64,000 nt of DNA from FEN-1219 sp963744305 (GCA_963744305.1 CAVUTF010000007.1:248001-312000), one strand, 5' to 3'; counted from the first letter of the stretch, positions 37,522 to 45,537 are shown. Numbers and translations: made by a program. Notes: a model not told the origin generated them from the sequence alone.

Positions 37522-37560
37522 ACCGGGTCAGGCACCGTGCCTGACCCGGTGCCTGACACC
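37522..37560. repeat. REP-like palindrome (GGGTCAGGCAC type)
   Basis: Arms 37522-37535 and 37537-37550 form a perfect 14-bp inverted repeat around one base (ACCGGGTCAGGCAC-C-GTGCCTGACCCGGT). A further partial copy GGTGCCTGACACC (37548-37560) follows directly. On the minus strand the palindrome is followed by TTTTT, so it could also act as a terminator, but it sits in the 5' region of the oxygenase gene. It is unrelated in sequence to the repeat at 30.1 kb. Confidence 0.65.
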
Positions 37561-37638
37561 TTGCGAATGTGACCGGTATCCCAGGACGGGCGAACGCGCA
37601 CTCCTATACTTTGCCGACAGTCGTCTGGAGTGATCGCG

Positions 37639-38265
37639 ATGCTCGTGCGCAAAACCGTCTCGCTGCTCGCCGCCGCCTGTGCTTTGACCGGTTGCGCCGG
37701 CATGAGCGAGCAAGCCTGCCTCGTGTCCGATTGGCGAACCGTAGGCTTCGAGGACGGCACCTACGGCCGCCCCGTCGGCACGATCGGCAGCTACCGCGAG
37801 GCGTGCAGCAAGCACGGCGTCGTGCCGGATCTTGCGGCCTATCGCGACGGGCACGCGGAGGGCGTCGAGGTGTATTGCCGACCGACCCAGGGCTTCGATG
37901 TCGGGCGGCGCGGCGGCGGCTATCAGGGCGTGTGTCCGGCGAACCTCGAAGCGGAATTTCTGACTGCGTACAACTCCGGCCGCCGTCTGTACGAGCTCGA
38001 AAGCGCTTTGCAGCGCGTCGAGAATCAGATCGCGACCAACTTGCGCACGCAGGAGAACATCAAGCAGGAGCTCACCGCGATCGGCGTGAGCATGGTCAGC
38101 TCGGACACGACGGCGGAGCAGCGCGTGTTGTTCGTCTCGCGCGCGGCCGATCTCGGCCAACGCTACGGACAAATCACAACCGAGACCGACGCACTCCGTG
38201 AGGAACGCGTCGTGCACGAGCTAGCACTGCGCGACTACCGGGAGACGCTCGCGTTCGGTTTCTGA
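37639..38265 (+). CDS. DUF2799 lipoprotein
   Basis: A 208-residue predicted outer-membrane or periplasmic lipoprotein. ATG 37639 (GGAG eight bases upstream; an in-frame GTG lies at 37630) starts a signal with lipobox LTGC. The DUF2799 body follows: DWRTVGFEDGTYGRPVGTIG, REACSKHGVVPDLAAYRDGH, CRPTQGFDVGRRGGGYQGVC and a coiled-coil C-terminal part (LYELESALQRVENQIATNLR). Function is unknown. Its last 31 bp overlap the convergent propeller gene. Confidence 0.88.
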   Translation: MLVRKTVSLLAAACALTGCAGMSEQACLVSDWRTVGFEDGTYGRPVGTIGSYREACSKHGVVPDLAAYRDGHAEGVEVYCRPTQGFDVGRRGGGYQGVCPANLEAEFLTAYNSGRRLYELESALQRVENQIATNLRTQENIKQELTAIGVSMVSSDTTAEQRVLFVSRAADLGQRYGQITTETDALREERVVHELALRDYRETLAFGF

Positions 38266-39290
38266 GTGTCGCGTTCGTATTTCTTCACGGTCTGCGAATA
38301 GACCTCCGCACCGTAGATGTGCCCTTCCGCGTCGGCGGCGATGCCGTGGGCGCCAGTCTCTTGCGTCTGCGCCGGATCAAACTGCGGATCCGGAATGAAA
38401 GCGGTGACGGTTCCGTCGCGCGCGCTACCCACGCGAATGCCTCGGTGCCAGCCGCGGTTGCGCGCATCGTTCGACTGATTGTCCGACACGTACAGCGTAT
38501 CGTCGGCGCCGATGTGTAATCCGCTCGGCCGTCCGAACTGCGTCCAAGCGTCCAGAAAGCGGCCCTCCTGGTCGAAGATCTGAATGCGGTTGTTGTCGCG
38601 ATCCGCCACGAACAGCCGGCCGCGCGAATCGATGTCGATTGCGTGCGGAACGACGAACTGCCCCGGCGCGGAGCCGGTTCCACCCCATTGCTTGATGAAG
38701 CGCCCGTCGCGCGAGAACTTCATCACGCGGTTGTTCGATTCGGCCTCGTGTCCGTCCGTGACGAAAAAGTCGCCGTTGGGGGCGACGACGACGTCGGTCG
38801 GTCCGTTGAAATGCGCCGAATCGGAGCCGGCGACGCCGGCTTCGCCGAGCGCGAGGAGCTGCTCGCCCGCGGGGCTGAACTTCAGCACGCGGTGACCGCG
38901 GCCTTCGCCGCTGCGCGCGTCGGTGACCCAAACGTTGCCCTGACCGTCCACGTGGATGGCGTGCGGCCACGCGAATTGGCCGGCGCCGAACGTCTTGATC
39001 CAGCGTCCGGACGAGCTCAACTGCAGAATCGGGGCAATGTCGTCGTGGCCGAGACAATTGTTCTCGCCGCAACGCTCCGCGACCCACACGTTCCCGGCCG
39101 CATCGACGTCGACCATGCTCATCGAGCCGAGCGTTCGGCCGCTAGGCGCTGCGAGCCAACCCTCGACGACGCGATAAGGGTTTGGCTGAGCGGCGGCGAG
39201 GCTCGCGTAGGTCGCAAAAAGCGCTGCCGCCAAGCCGCACGAGAAACGCAGTGCGCGCTCGCAGCGCCGACTACGCCGCCGCGCCGTCAA
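38235..39290 (-). CDS. Secreted NHL-repeat six-bladed beta-propeller
   Basis: A 351-residue exported protein. The signal is RALRFSCGLAAALFATYASLAAA. Several NHL repeats are visible: NVWVAERC, HAIHVDGQGNVWVTDARSG, GPTDVVVAPNGDFFVTDGH, HAIDIDSRGRLFVADRDNNR and PSGLHIGADDTLYVSDNQ. The family includes peptidylglycine-amidating lyase-like domains and binding propellers. Its ATG overlaps the VOC stop in an ATGA arrangement, so the two are probably translated together. Confidence 0.85.
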   Translation of the reverse strand: MTARRRSRRCERALRFSCGLAAALFATYASLAAAQPNPYRVVEGWLAAPSGRTLGSMSMVDVDAAGNVWVAERCGENNCLGHDDIAPILQLSSSGRWIKTFGAGQFAWPHAIHVDGQGNVWVTDARSGEGRGHRVLKFSPAGEQLLALGEAGVAGSDSAHFNGPTDVVVAPNGDFFVTDGHEAESNNRVMKFSRDGRFIKQWGGTGSAPGQFVVPHAIDIDSRGRLFVADRDNNRIQIFDQEGRFLDAWTQFGRPSGLHIGADDTLYVSDNQSNDARNRGWHRGIRVGSARDGTVTAFIPDPQFDPAQTQETGAHGIAADAEGHIYGAEVYSQTVKKYERDTQKPNASVSR

Positions 39291-39784
39291 CGGCGCTGCT
39301 CCCAGCGCTCGATGGCTTCCCGCTGGCGCGAATCGGGCGTGATCTCGAGGAGCTCGACACGTATGCCGTTGAGATCCGTGACGTTCGCGAGCAATGCTTT
39401 CGTGCTGCCGGCGCGCGGCTCTTCGACGGTCGCTCCACGCTCCTTCAACAGTCGAGCGGCGGCGGCCACATTCTCCACCTCTACGCCAAGGTGATTGATA
39501 CCGGGCGGCCGCTGGGGGCCGGCGGGTTGAAGCTCCACGAACGTGTTGCGGCTGATCTGAACGTAGACGAGTGTGGGCTGCCCGGCGTCGTTGACGGCGC
39601 GGAACGCCTCCGGAAACCCCAACGTCTTCGTGTAGTACGCGATCGCCGCATCGAGATCGGGAACGCTGATGCCCACATGGTTCAGGGCAACAATGCCGGT
39701 TGCCTGGCTCTGTCCGACGGCGATCTGGATCGCCATACCTAGGAGCAGTCCCGCACTGAATAGGCCTACGCCGAAAGCACGCAT
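39287..39784 (-). CDS. Secreted VOC/glyoxalase family protein
   Basis: A 165-residue VOC protein with a signal peptide (FSAGLLLGMAIQIAVGQ). Metal ligands of the fold are in VALNHVGISVPDLDAAIAYY, the Glu of FVELQPAG, the His of PGINHLGVEVEN and the Glu of GIRVELLEITPD. An exported VOC enzyme is uncommon; a periplasmic dioxygenase or isomerase acting with the coupled propeller protein is possible (inference). Confidence 0.85.
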   Translation of the reverse strand: MRAFGVGLFSAGLLLGMAIQIAVGQSQATGIVALNHVGISVPDLDAAIAYYTKTLGFPEAFRAVNDAGQPTLVYVQISRNTFVELQPAGPQRPPGINHLGVEVENVAAAARLLKERGATVEEPRAGSTKALLANVTDLNGIRVELLEITPDSRQREAIERWEQRR

Positions 39785-39854
39785 GTTTCCCCCTGAGTTT
39801 TGCGGTGTCCTAGCATTGTAGCGCCGGCGGCTACGCTAGAGCTTCTACTCGGCA

Positions 39855-39897
39855 GTAACATTTGGTTACAACCGCGCGCCGTGCACGGCCGTATAGT
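39855..39897 (+). promoter_or_regulatory. Operator-promoter A of the two-component operon
   Basis: The box GTAACATTTGGTTACA (39855-39870) contains a perfect GTAAC/GTTAC inverted repeat and also a direct GTAACA/GTTACA reading. Exactly 21 bases later lies a -10 hexamer TATAGT (39892-39897), 36 bases before the response-regulator ATG. It resembles the RstA box (TACAT-T-GTTACA) of enterobacteria. The same box and spacing recur at 42134 and 44439. Confidence 0.7.
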
Positions 39898-39933
39898 GGC
39901 CCCGCGGCAGGAAGCGTGCCGCTTACCAATGTC

Positions 39934-40662
39934 ATGAACGCCGCCGCGCAGCACATTCTGGTTGTCGACGACGATCGCGAGATCCGCACGTTGTTGCGCG
40001 ACTATCTCGAAAAGAACGGCTTTCGTGCAACCGCGGTCGCGGACGGGCAGGAAACGCGGCGCGCCCTCGAGCGGACGCGGTTCGATCTGATCGTTCTCGA
40101 TCTGATGCTGCCGCGCGAGAACGGTCTTCAAATTTGCCGTGAGCTGCGGGCGAGCTCCGATATTCCGATCATCATGCTGACCGCGCTCGGGGAAGAAGTC
40201 GACCGCGTCGTCGGCCTGGAGGTGGGCGCTGATGACTACGTCGCGAAGCCATTCAGCCCGCGCGAGCTCTTGGGACGGATTCGCGCGGTGCTGCGGCGCA
40301 CTGCACTTGCGCCGCGTCTCGCGGACCCCGCAAGCGTGCCCGGCTATCGCTTCGCCGGCTGGCGACTCGATACAGCGGCACGCATGCTGACGGATCCGTC
40401 CGGCGAGTCCGTGGCGCTCGGCGGCGCGGAGTTTCGGCTGCTGGCCGCGCTGCTCGCGAACGCCCCGCGCGTGCTCACGCGGGTCGAGCTCATGGAGCTC
40501 ATGCGCGGCCGCGATCTGGATCCGTTCGATCGCAGCATCGACGTGCGGGTGAGCCGCCTGCGGCAAACCCTTCGCGAGGACGCGCGTGCGCCGCAGATCA
40601 TCAAGACGGTCTACGGCGAGGGCTACATCGTCGGTGTGCCGGTCGAGAGGGACACGCGATGA
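39934..40662 (+). CDS. OmpR-family response regulator
   Basis: A 242-residue regulator. ATG 39934 is chosen over an upstream in-frame start because it lies after the promoter. Receiver residues: DDD at 12-14, phosphoacceptor Asp56 in VLDLMLP, Thr83, and Lys105 in YVAKPF. The winged-helix DNA-binding domain covers about 140-235 (FRLLAALLANAPRVLTRVEL, RSIDVRVSRLRQTLRED, IKTVYGEGYIV). It is probably autoregulated through box A. Its stop overlaps the kinase start (ATGA). Confidence 0.93.
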   Translation: MNAAAQHILVVDDDREIRTLLRDYLEKNGFRATAVADGQETRRALERTRFDLIVLDLMLPRENGLQICRELRASSDIPIIMLTALGEEVDRVVGLEVGADDYVAKPFSPRELLGRIRAVLRRTALAPRLADPASVPGYRFAGWRLDTAARMLTDPSGESVALGGAEFRLLAALLANAPRVLTRVELMELMRGRDLDPFDRSIDVRVSRLRQTLREDARAPQIIKTVYGEGYIVGVPVERDTR

Positions 40663-42137
40663 GAGTCCAGCTCTGGCCGCAATCGTTGTTCGGGCGATTG
40701 CTCTCCGCGTTGCTCGCCGCGATCGGCGTCACGCTCGTCGTGATCGTCGCGCTGATCATTCGCGAGCGCCGCGAGCTTTCGTTTTGGGGCAGCGAGACCG
40801 CGGAAATCGTCGAGCTCCTCGAAGCGACAGCGGGCTCGCTCGCCGAGCTGCCGCCGGCAGCGCGCGCCGAGGAAATCGAGCGCTTGCGCACGAGCGCGCT
40901 CGTCGTCGACCGCGACGCGGAGCCGCGCCGTCCTCCGCCGCCGCAACCGAATCTCGCTGCGTCTGCGGCGGCGCTGCGCGCACGGCTCGCGCGGCAGCTC
41001 CCCCCGGGTTTCGAGGTGAGCGTTCAGCCGGCCGATCGGGCGGCCAGCGCCGTGATCCGGGTCGGCCGCGCTCGCCCGGAGCCTTTCCGCGGTGGCCCCG
41101 GCGGCCCCGGTGGAGGACCCGGCGGCGGCCGCGGCGGACCCGGGGGAGGACCCGGCGGACCGGGTGGCCCCGGCGGCGGACCGGGTGGCCCCGGGCGTCA
41201 ATTCGACGTGGCGATCACGCTGCCCGACGGCGACGTAGTGACCTTCCGCACCGAAGTCCCGCGTGCCGGTCCGCCGCTGCCGCGGCAGATCTTCGTGGAG
41301 CTCGCGCTCGTCACGATCGTGCTCGCGGCCGTGCTGTATCTGATGGCGCGCACGATCACGCGGCCGCTCGCCGATCTCGCGATCGCCGCGGAGGCGATCG
41401 GAAGCGGCGCGCAGCATGAGCCGCTGCGTGAGACCGGCGCGCGCGAGCTGCGTGAAGCGACGCGCGCGTTCAACGCGATGCAGGAACGCCTGCACCGATA
41501 TCTCGACAGCCGCACGCGTGTGCTCGCGGCAATGTCCCACGACCTGCGCACGCCGCTCACACGTTTGAAGCTGCGCGTCGAATCGCTCGACGACGAGCGT
41601 CAGCGCGACAACTTCACGGCCGATCTCGACGAAATGAACGCGATGATCAACGGTGCGCTGAACCTGTTCCGCGGACTGAACGCGGACGAGCCAGTGCAAT
41701 CCGTGAATATCGATGAGCTCCTCGCCGAGCTGCGGGCCGAGTTCGCCGTGCTCGGCGCGGACGTTGCCGTCGACGCTGCGGTTCACGAGCCAATCCCAGC
41801 GCGGCCGCAGGCATTGAAACGCTGTCTGACGAACCTCGTGTCCAACGCCGTGAAGTACGGAGTGCGCGCGAGGGTGGTGGCGGAGCTCGACGGCGCGGAC
41901 GTCGTCGTGCGCGTGCTCGACGAGGGTCCCGGAATTCCGGAGGGAATGCTCGAGCAGGTGTTCGAGCCGTTCTATCGTCTCGAGAGCTCCCGCAACGCCG
42001 ATACGGGCGGCACCGGCCTGGGACTCAGCATCGCACGCGACGTCGCACAGGCGCACGGCGGCTCGCTCGTGCTGCGCAATCGATTGCCGCACGGCCTCGA
42101 AGCGGTCCTGCGCCTGCCCCGCGCTTACACTTCGTAA
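40659..42137 (+). CDS. Sensor histidine kinase with Gly/Pro-rich periplasmic segment
   Basis: A 492-residue inner-membrane kinase of the EnvZ/RstB type. The first helix spans residues 9-34. The periplasmic domain (35-208) includes a low-complexity Gly-Gly-Pro run at 145-179. The second helix is about 211-231, with HAMP to about 282. The H-box SHDLRTPLTRLKLR has His294. The ATPase N box is NLVSNAVKYG, then DEGPGIP, and TGGTGLGLSIARD. Its TAA (42135-42137) lies inside operator box B of the next gene. Confidence 0.93.
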   Translation: MRVQLWPQSLFGRLLSALLAAIGVTLVVIVALIIRERRELSFWGSETAEIVELLEATAGSLAELPPAARAEEIERLRTSALVVDRDAEPRRPPPPQPNLAASAAALRARLARQLPPGFEVSVQPADRAASAVIRVGRARPEPFRGGPGGPGGGPGGGRGGPGGGPGGPGGPGGGPGGPGRQFDVAITLPDGDVVTFRTEVPRAGPPLPRQIFVELALVTIVLAAVLYLMARTITRPLADLAIAAEAIGSGAQHEPLRETGARELREATRAFNAMQERLHRYLDSRTRVLAAMSHDLRTPLTRLKLRVESLDDERQRDNFTADLDEMNAMINGALNLFRGLNADEPVQSVNIDELLAELRAEFAVLGADVAVDAAVHEPIPARPQALKRCLTNLVSNAVKYGVRARVVAELDGADVVVRVLDEGPGIPEGMLEQVFEPFYRLESSRNADTGGTGLGLSIARDVAQAHGGSLVLRNRLPHGLEAVLRLPRAYTS

Positions 42138-42176
42138 CAATTGCTTACAGCCCGCAAGTGGCGGCGCCGCTAGATT
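42134..42176 (+). promoter_or_regulatory. Operator-promoter B, before the Spy/CpxP-like gene
   Basis: The box GTAACAATTGCTTACA (42134-42149) is followed after exactly 21 bases by TAGATT (42171-42176). It differs from box A mainly in the central four bases. The kinase stop codon is embedded in the box, so the promoter is intragenic at its 5' edge. Confidence 0.7.
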
Positions 42177-42206
42177 GCCTGCACGGACAATCTGGAGGAC
42201 CACCAC

Positions 42207-42596
42207 ATGCGAGCCATCAAATCCGTTCTTCTGATCCTGCCTTTCGTTGCCGCTGCCGCAGCCGCGCAACCGCCGGGCCCGCCCCCGGGCGCGAGGATGG
42301 ACATCGACCGGCTGGCGATCCTGCTCGATCTCGACCCCTATCAGAAAGGCGAGGTCGAGCGCGTGCTCAAGGAGCAGCGCGACGCGATGTTGGCTGCCCG
42401 CGAGGCGCGCGCCGCGGAGGGTGCCGAGCGCCCCTCGTTCGAGGACGTGCGCGCCAGCCGTGAGGCGCTCCAGCAAGAGACGCTGACCAAGCTTTCGGCC
42501 GTGCTTTCGGAGTTGCAGATCACGAAGTTCAAGCTGCTCACCGAACGCCCCGACGGTGGCCGCGGTCCGCGCGGCCGGCCGCCGGTCGAGCAATAG
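42207..42596 (+). CDS. Spy/CpxP-like periplasmic protein
   Basis: A 129-residue exported, Arg/Glu-rich helical protein. ATG 42207 follows GGAGGACCACC. The signal is VLLILPFVAAAAAAQ. The mature part starts PPGPPPGARMDIDRLAILLD and contains two long helices (QKGEVERVLKEQRDAMLAAR and ETLTKLSAVLSELQITKFKL). The tail is Gly/Arg/Pro-rich. Spy and CpxP are periplasmic chaperone or feedback proteins of envelope-stress systems. Here the gene sits just after the kinase and under box B. Confidence 0.7.
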   Translation: MRAIKSVLLILPFVAAAAAAQPPGPPPGARMDIDRLAILLDLDPYQKGEVERVLKEQRDAMLAAREARAAEGAERPSFEDVRASREALQQETLTKLSAVLSELQITKFKLLTERPDGGRGPRGRPPVEQ

Positions 42597-42631
42597 ATGC
42601 GCAAGTTCATCTCACAACTCACGGGACGGAC

Positions 42632-43522
42632 ATGCACACTCGGAATGCAAGTGGATCGAATGCAGGGATGCCGGGCGCCGGCCTCGCGACTGCGACCCGG
42701 CCGACGTTGAACGATTGGCTGCATCGTGAGCTCAAGAAGCGCGTGTGGAGCAGGCGCTCGGTGCTCGGCGGCGTCGGCGCCTTGGGCGGGCTAACTCTGG
42801 TTGGCTGCAGCAGCGGCGGCAGCGACGCCGCTGCGACCGGCACGAGCACCGGGACCACGACGAGCACCGGTACCGCTACGACGACCACGACAACCATGGG
42901 CAGCGCGACGACGACAACCGGTTCGAGCGGCTCGCTGTCCTGCGTGCTGATTCCGGAGGAGACCGTGGGGCCGTACCCGCTGTTCAACGACATTGCGAGT
43001 GCGGCGGCCTATCAACGCGAGGACATTACGGAAGGCAGGCCGGGAATGCCGCTGCGCCTGAAGCTCAAGATCGTGAGCACGGTAAACGCGTGCGCGCCGG
43101 TGACGAGCGCGATGGTTTACGTGTGGCACTGCGACAAGGACGGCTACTACTCCGGCTACAACCAATCCGGCGCCGATCTTCGCGGCCAGACGTTCTGCCG
43201 CGGTGTGCAGATGACCGACAGCAACGGCGAGGTCGCGTTCACGACCGTTTATCCGGGTTGGTATCCGGGTCGAGCGACGCATATCCACTTTCGCGTCTAT
43301 CTCGCGCTCGATCTGCAAGCGACGTCGCAACTCGCGTTCCCGGATGATGCGACGAGCGCCGTGTACAACAGCGCGCTGTACGTCGCGAAAGGTCAAAACC
43401 CCACGTCGCCGAATCGAGACGGCATCTTCTCCGACGGCGTGACGTATCAGCTCGCTACCGTGGCGCAGAACGCTGCGACTGGCGGCTACGACGCGCAACT
43501 CACGGTGGGCATCGCAGCCTAA
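42632..43522 (+). CDS. Tat-exported lipoprotein intradiol ring-cleavage dioxygenase
   Basis: A 296-residue protein. The signal is twin-arginine (SRRSVLGGVGALGGLTLVGC) with a lipobox Cys at about residue 58. A Thr/Gly/Ser linker (about 60-105) leads to an intradiol-dioxygenase fold: LIPEETVGPYPLFNDI, AMVYVWHCDKDGYYSGYNQ (two Tyr ligands), and PGWYPGRATHIHFRV (Tyr and two His of the Fe(III) site). Catechol or protocatechuate dioxygenases are normally cytosolic, so an exported membrane-anchored member is notable. It follows the Spy-like gene by 35 bp and may be co-transcribed. Confidence 0.85.
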   Translation: MHTRNASGSNAGMPGAGLATATRPTLNDWLHRELKKRVWSRRSVLGGVGALGGLTLVGCSSGGSDAAATGTSTGTTTSTGTATTTTTTMGSATTTTGSSGSLSCVLIPEETVGPYPLFNDIASAAAYQREDITEGRPGMPLRLKLKIVSTVNACAPVTSAMVYVWHCDKDGYYSGYNQSGADLRGQTFCRGVQMTDSNGEVAFTTVYPGWYPGRATHIHFRVYLALDLQATSQLAFPDDATSAVYNSALYVAKGQNPTSPNRDGIFSDGVTYQLATVAQNAATGGYDAQLTVGIAA

Positions 43523-43669
43523 GACGTTCTCGGAGCGCGGCCGGATCACGGAGGCTACTCCCCCCTCGGCTTCCGCCGGCCGCTGCTTCTTCCAGTGCGC
43601 GTGACCACGCATCTCCCGACGTCGTGCTAGAGTTGCTCGGGATCAATCCGGCGAACGGCAAAGTTGCCG

Positions 43670-44416
43670 ATGCGCGTCGCAGTAGCCCTGAGCGTCGTTT
43701 GCATCTGCGGTACGGCGGATGGGGCGGAGCTCACGTCGATGCCGGACGCGAGCGGCGACGGGCTCGCGCGCGGGATCGCGCAAGTGCAATGCCGAGCCGA
43801 GAACCAGCTGTTCTGGTTGAGCCGCGGTGCAATCCTCGAAATCGTCGCGCGCCGGCCTCGCGGCGACGTAATCGTGACGACGGCGCACGGTCTCCCGCTC
43901 ACCGCCGACGCGATCATGCGGGATTGCGTTGTCATAGGCCGAGAATCCGAGCGTTACGAAATCGCTGCCGCCTGGAATGCGGGCGGTCATGAGATCCATG
44001 TTGCTCAGGACTGGGTGGTGTTGCTCACGAAGGCTCGTCTCGGCGGCCGTGTCGGACGCCTGCGCAGCGCCTATCCGTCTCCGAGCACGTTGCCGGAGCT
44101 CGTCGCCGGAGAAATGCGAGTGCGACTCCTGCGCCCGGACGGCAGCCCCGTGCGTGGCGACTGCCGAGTGCTGAGCGCAGCCGAGCCACTCGCCGAGGAC
44201 GTCGGTCTCGGGCTGCTAACGTACTCGTGCCGAGCGCGGCCCGGCTTGTCGGGATCTCCGCTGCTCGTGGGCGCGCAGCAGCAACCGGTCATGATCGGCA
44301 TCCATCTGGGCTGGCGCATGCGGCTCGGCGGGAGTGGCGGCGTGAGCGTCGGCCGCTCGCTGGACGGCGAAATCCACGAAGCCATCGACGCGGCGGTTCT
44401 GCGAGCGCAGCGTTAG
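43670..44416 (+). CDS. Exported trypsin-like serine protease
   Basis: A 248-residue secreted protein (ATG 43670; a TTG at 43664 is in frame). The signal is AVALSVVCICGTADG. A chymotrypsin-fold triad can be placed (numbering from the TTG): His75 in VTTAHGL, Asp116 in AQDWVVL, Ser196 in PGLSGSPLL. Paired Cys flank the serine. It is shorter than DegP-type proteases and has no PDZ domain. No substrate can be named. It ends 22 bp before box C. Confidence 0.75.
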   Translation: MRVAVALSVVCICGTADGAELTSMPDASGDGLARGIAQVQCRAENQLFWLSRGAILEIVARRPRGDVIVTTAHGLPLTADAIMRDCVVIGRESERYEIAAAWNAGGHEIHVAQDWVVLLTKARLGGRVGRLRSAYPSPSTLPELVAGEMRVRLLRPDGSPVRGDCRVLSAAEPLAEDVGLGLLTYSCRARPGLSGSPLLVGAQQQPVMIGIHLGWRMRLGGSGGVSVGRSLDGEIHEAIDAAVLRAQR

Positions 44417-44438
44417 CCCGTTTCCGCGTTCACAGTTC

Positions 44439-44481
44439 GTGACAATTGCTTACAGCGTGGCACCGCCAACGGCGCTAGCTT
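44439..44481 (+). promoter_or_regulatory. Operator-promoter C
   Basis: The box GTGACAATTGCTTACA (44439-44454) is again followed after 21 bases by TAGCTT (44476-44481), 35 bases before ATG 44517. It shares 15 of 16 bases with box B, and TTCGT precedes both. Confidence 0.68.
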
Positions 44482-44516
44482 GCTCCCATCGACCACCGCC
44501 AACGGAGTTCTCAGCC

Positions 44517-44828
44517 ATGCATGCCGGCAAACATTTCTTTTTCGGATTGGCGTTGAGCGCGCTTGCAACGACAGCTCACGCCATCGACGACCGAGGCGCC
44601 ACCGTCAATCGTGCAGAGCGAGCGGCAGCCCAGGTCGCGGTCGACTCTTCGATCAAGAACGAGCTGAAGCGCATCTTGCGCGAATCGCTGCCGGCCTATG
44701 TGGCCGTGCGCAGCGTCGACTTAATGCCGTCGGATGATTGCGCACGCGCAACAGGCGACGTGGACATAGTGTTGGCGACACGCCTGCCGGAGCGCTCATG
44801 CACGCAATTGCGTGATTCGTTTTTTTGA
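44517..44828 (+). CDS. Small secreted protein under box C
   Basis: A 103-residue exported protein. ATG 44517 is preceded by GGAG. The signal is FFFGLALSALATTAHA. The mature part is helical in its first half (RAERAAAQVAVDSSIKNELK) and ends with a short beta-like region containing two Cys (SDDCARATGD, ERSCTQLRD). No family is recognised. Its promoter box ties it to the two-component system. Confidence 0.65.
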   Translation: MHAGKHFFFGLALSALATTAHAIDDRGATVNRAERAAAQVAVDSSIKNELKRILRESLPAYVAVRSVDLMPSDDCARATGDVDIVLATRLPERSCTQLRDSFF

Positions 44829-44973
44829 CGTAAGGCGGCGCATTTTACAGTACACGCGGCGTATCGGTTGTTCTTTTGCCACGACCCGCAAAGTTGTGAT
44901 CCATGCCGCTTTCTCGTGAGTGCGCGAGTCTCTAGGATGCGGCCCGCACACTCATAACGTGGGAGATCCTGGA

Positions 44974-45537
44974 ATGAAACGTTTACTTATTGGCTCATTG
45001 CTTCTTGCTTTGACGCCCGGCATCTCGCTTGCGGAGCTGCACTACAGCAACTTCGAGGTGAGCTTGATCGACGTCGAGTTGGACGGCCCTGGGAGCGTCG
45101 ATGGCGACGGCTTCCAAATCGCGGGCGCGTACGAGTTGAATGACAAGTTCTTCCTGCTTGGCGAATGGCAGGATCAAAGCCTGGACTTCGGCATCGATGG
45201 CACGCAGATCGAGCTCGGCGGCGGATACAACCATGAGTTGTCGCCCGACCTCGATTTCGTGGGCACGGTGTCGTATGTCGACGCGGAGGTCGAGTTTGCC
45301 GGTTTCACGGCAGACGATGACGGCCTCGCGCTCGGCGGCGGCATCCGCTCGCGTCTCGGCGAATCGTTCGAGGTCGACGCGATGCTGAACTGGATCGATT
45401 TCGACGAAGCCGGCAGCGACACGGGCGTCAGCGCTACGGGGCGCTATTACTTCAACCAGAAGATGGCGCTCTTCTTCGGCATGGACATGAACGACAACGC
45501 AGACACGATGCGAATCGGGTTCCGCGCCGAGTTCTAA
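44974..45537 (+). CDS. Small outer-membrane beta-barrel protein
   Basis: A 187-residue exported protein. ATG 44974 follows GGAGATCCTGGA. The signal is RLLIGSLLLALTPGISLA. The body alternates polar and hydrophobic residues in about eight to ten strands (FQIAGAYELNDKFFLLGEW, FVGTVSYVDAEVEFAGF, VSATGRYYFNQKMALFFGMD) and ends in Phe (RIGFRAEF), typical of BAM substrates. It resembles OmpW/YfaZ-sized barrels, with a strongly acidic surface. A perfect terminator follows. Confidence 0.8.
   Translation: MKRLLIGSLLLALTPGISLAELHYSNFEVSLIDVELDGPGSVDGDGFQIAGAYELNDKFFLLGEWQDQSLDFGIDGTQIELGGGYNHELSPDLDFVGTVSYVDAEVEFAGFTADDDGLALGGGIRSRLGESFEVDAMLNWIDFDEAGSDTGVSATGRYYFNQKMALFFGMDMNDNADTMRIGFRAEF

Noticed and set aside
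37522..37560. Terminator for the DUF2799 or oxygenase gene
   Set aside because: The T-run is only on the minus strand and lies upstream, not downstream, of the oxygenase gene. A REP-like repeat fits better.
41091..41196. Gly/Pro-rich DNA in the kinase gene as a minisatellite or CRISPR-like array
   Set aside because: Units are imperfect and there are no spacers; it is coding low complexity in frame with the kinase.
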